From Nemophila menziesii (Eukaryota > Streptophyta > Magnoliopsida > Boraginales > Hydrophyllaceae), in contig JARWIR010000047.1 in assembly GCA_029959085.1 (NCBI GenBank), positions 3,906,001 to 3,970,000 of the forward strand: 64,000 nucleotides of DNA, read 5' to 3'. Positions 62,427 to 64,000 of the stretch are shown here, piece by piece. Position numbers and translations under genes: made by a program. The notes under the pieces were generated by a model. It had not been told where the DNA came from, did no database searches, and worked only from the letters and a program-made list of their open reading frames with translations. The first letter of the stretch is position 1, and the number at the start of each line of letters is the position of its first letter.

Positions 62427-63227
62427 TATATATATATAATGCCTTCTGATAGAATGGTCTTGAAATTAAATAAAAAAACCACTAATCAAAATTTTCATAA
62501 TAAACGTGTGATAATAATTTATAATTTGCTATAACATCAATTCGAAGAATTATTATAGTTTACCATTAATATTTACAAATTAATATTAATAAATATAAAA
62601 ATTCATAATTATTTTTAATTTTTTTAAGTCTTAATCATTAGGTTTGGTTGTTTTTTATAGTTTAATTTTTCTTATTTGCTTTATTTTGTTTGATCCTAAA
62701 TATATTATAAAACTTAACATCTTTCTTTAATATATAAATTTTTAGAGAAATTAGAAGGTTTTTAATTGTTTTTTGTGTATATTATTTTTAATTTTTATGC
62801 TTAGATATATTAACATTTATATATGTTTTACATAACTGAAAATTAATATAAACATTAAAATGGAAAGTATAGAAAAAAATTTGTCTATCATCAATGGATA
62901 ATGGTATTTACCTAATTTATCAGACTAAAAAAATTATTTATTCTATTATATTTATGATTTAAAAATATTATTTTATATTTTATTTTTTTCTATGTAATTT
63001 TTGGTACGACCTAAAAAAGAATATGACATTGTCATTAACCATTTTTCATATTATAAGTCCATGTGTTTTATTCTTATATTTGTCACTGTTAATATATATG
63101 TACATACATGTGTTTATGTGTGTATTTATGTGTGTATTTATAAATGATTAATAATATAGTTTTTAAAAAAGTGGAATCCATATTAAGGGAGATGGGACCT
63201 TTTTTCCCTTTATGTTTTGTTTTTTTG

Positions 63228-63520
63228 TAAGGGTAATATACCAAATACCCTTATAGTTTGACAAAGGGTAAAAGATCCCTTACGATTTTAAAAGTGACAA
63301 ATATCTCCTATGGTTTTCTAACTCGTGCCAACTCACCTTTTCACTAAACATTACAATATTATTGATTACAACTCATGGTATAAATATAGTGTAATATTTA
63401 ATAAAAAGAATGAGTTATCCAAGTACATATACCATTACTGACATTTAACCGGGAGTTTTGTTACCGTTTTAAAACCATGGAGGGTAGATCTTTTGTCAAC
63501 CCATAAGGATTATTGGTAGG
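63228..63520. mobile_element. MITE-like repeat, unit 9
   Basis: Same ends and layout as in unit 1. Confidence 0.55.
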
Positions 63521-63857
63521 GGAGAGTACGGGTTGATTCTACCAAGTTTTCAGGTTAGGGTAAACCAAGGGTAATATATATTGGTTTTAGGAATAGCTTA
63601 GGTAACCCAATTGTAGGGTAGAAAAAAACTTACCCTCGGGTTAATTCAGGTTACCCTTCAGTTACCTTCGGTTTACCCTGGGGGTCAACCATGATCAAAA
63701 TGTTTTGTAAAATAAAATTGCTATTATGAAAATTCAAACTCAATTTGCACCTATTACAAAAGAAAAACTTTACAAAACAAATTTTGATAATTCGAAAGTC
63801 TAAATAGTTTATTAATTATAGACTATATTAGAGTTTTTAACAAAAATTACCTTTTTT

Positions 63858-63968
63858 ATGTTACATAGGAGAGCCAGTTTGGACACCGAATCATTGACTC
63901 GGTTCGTACTTGCACCAATAGATTGGATGACCAGTACCCTGTCTAGTGAGCTAATCCCAACCGGTTAA
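63858..63968 (+). other. Conserved 37-codon frame, unit 9
   Basis: ATG to TAA, open. Starts MLHRRASLDTESLTRFVLAP. Unknown function. Confidence 0.3.
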
Positions 63969-64000
63969 AAAAACATCTTAAATGTAAACATTTTCAATTG

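Larger units (their letters stand above)
62427..64000 (+). repeat. Array unit 9 (cut by window end)
   Basis: Short TA tract, ATGCCTTCTGATAGAATGGT, leading block, MITE, TTACCC-rich stretch and 37-codon block. The F-box part, if present, lies beyond the window. Confidence 0.85.

Overview
The window looks like AT-rich nuclear DNA from a flowering plant, most likely a eudicot. By eye it is roughly 70-75% A+T. It carries plant-type retrotransposon debris, plant F-box pseudogenes and Helitrons holding spliced fragments of plant genes. I see no intact protein-coding gene, no rRNA and no convincing tRNA. The species cannot be told from the sequence.

Most of the window is an imperfect tandem array of a unit of about 4.4 kb. 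Each full unit holds, left to right on the plus strand: a (TA)n tract, a block of about 0.7-0.9 kb, a fold-back MITE-like repeat, a TTACCC-rich stretch, a short GC-richer block with a 37-codon reading frame, a conserved minus-strand ORF with one hydrophobic segment, a minus-strand F-box pseudogene, and a minisatellite of about 27 bp. I number the units 1 (2517-6235), 2 (22976-26814), 3 (26815-30828), 4 (30829-34888), 5 (34951-36416, internally deleted), 6 (36461-40905), 7 (43591-47996), 8 (51925-56129) and 9 (62427-64000, cut by the window end). Seven units carry the F-box pseudogene and every one is broken. Shared lesions and a 110-bp indel split the units into two subfamilies.

Three Helitron-like elements sit between units 6/7, 7/8 and 8/9, each in the same (TA)n tract of the unit. 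Element 1 (40906 to about 43512, minus) holds internal tandem repeats. Element 2 (47997-51924, minus) carries pieces of the 26S proteasome subunit RPN11 and of a DUF674 protein. Element 3 (about 56130-62426, plus) carries two exons of the chloroplast lipid-import ATPase TGD3. Bases 1-2516 are a second, nearly identical copy of the middle of element 3. No Rep/helicase coding was seen, so all appear non-autonomous.

Between unit 1 and unit 2 (6.2-22.9 kb) lies older intergenic DNA. It holds a 154-bp tandem duplication, a 150-bp dispersed direct repeat, a diverged copy of the MITE, a Ty1-copia integrase remnant, a Ty3-gypsy gag remnant flanked by inverted LTR-like sequences, and a copia-type LTR remnant. 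Nothing here forms a working pathway. The biological story is segmental duplication, repeated Helitron insertion at one microsatellite site, gene-fragment capture and decay.
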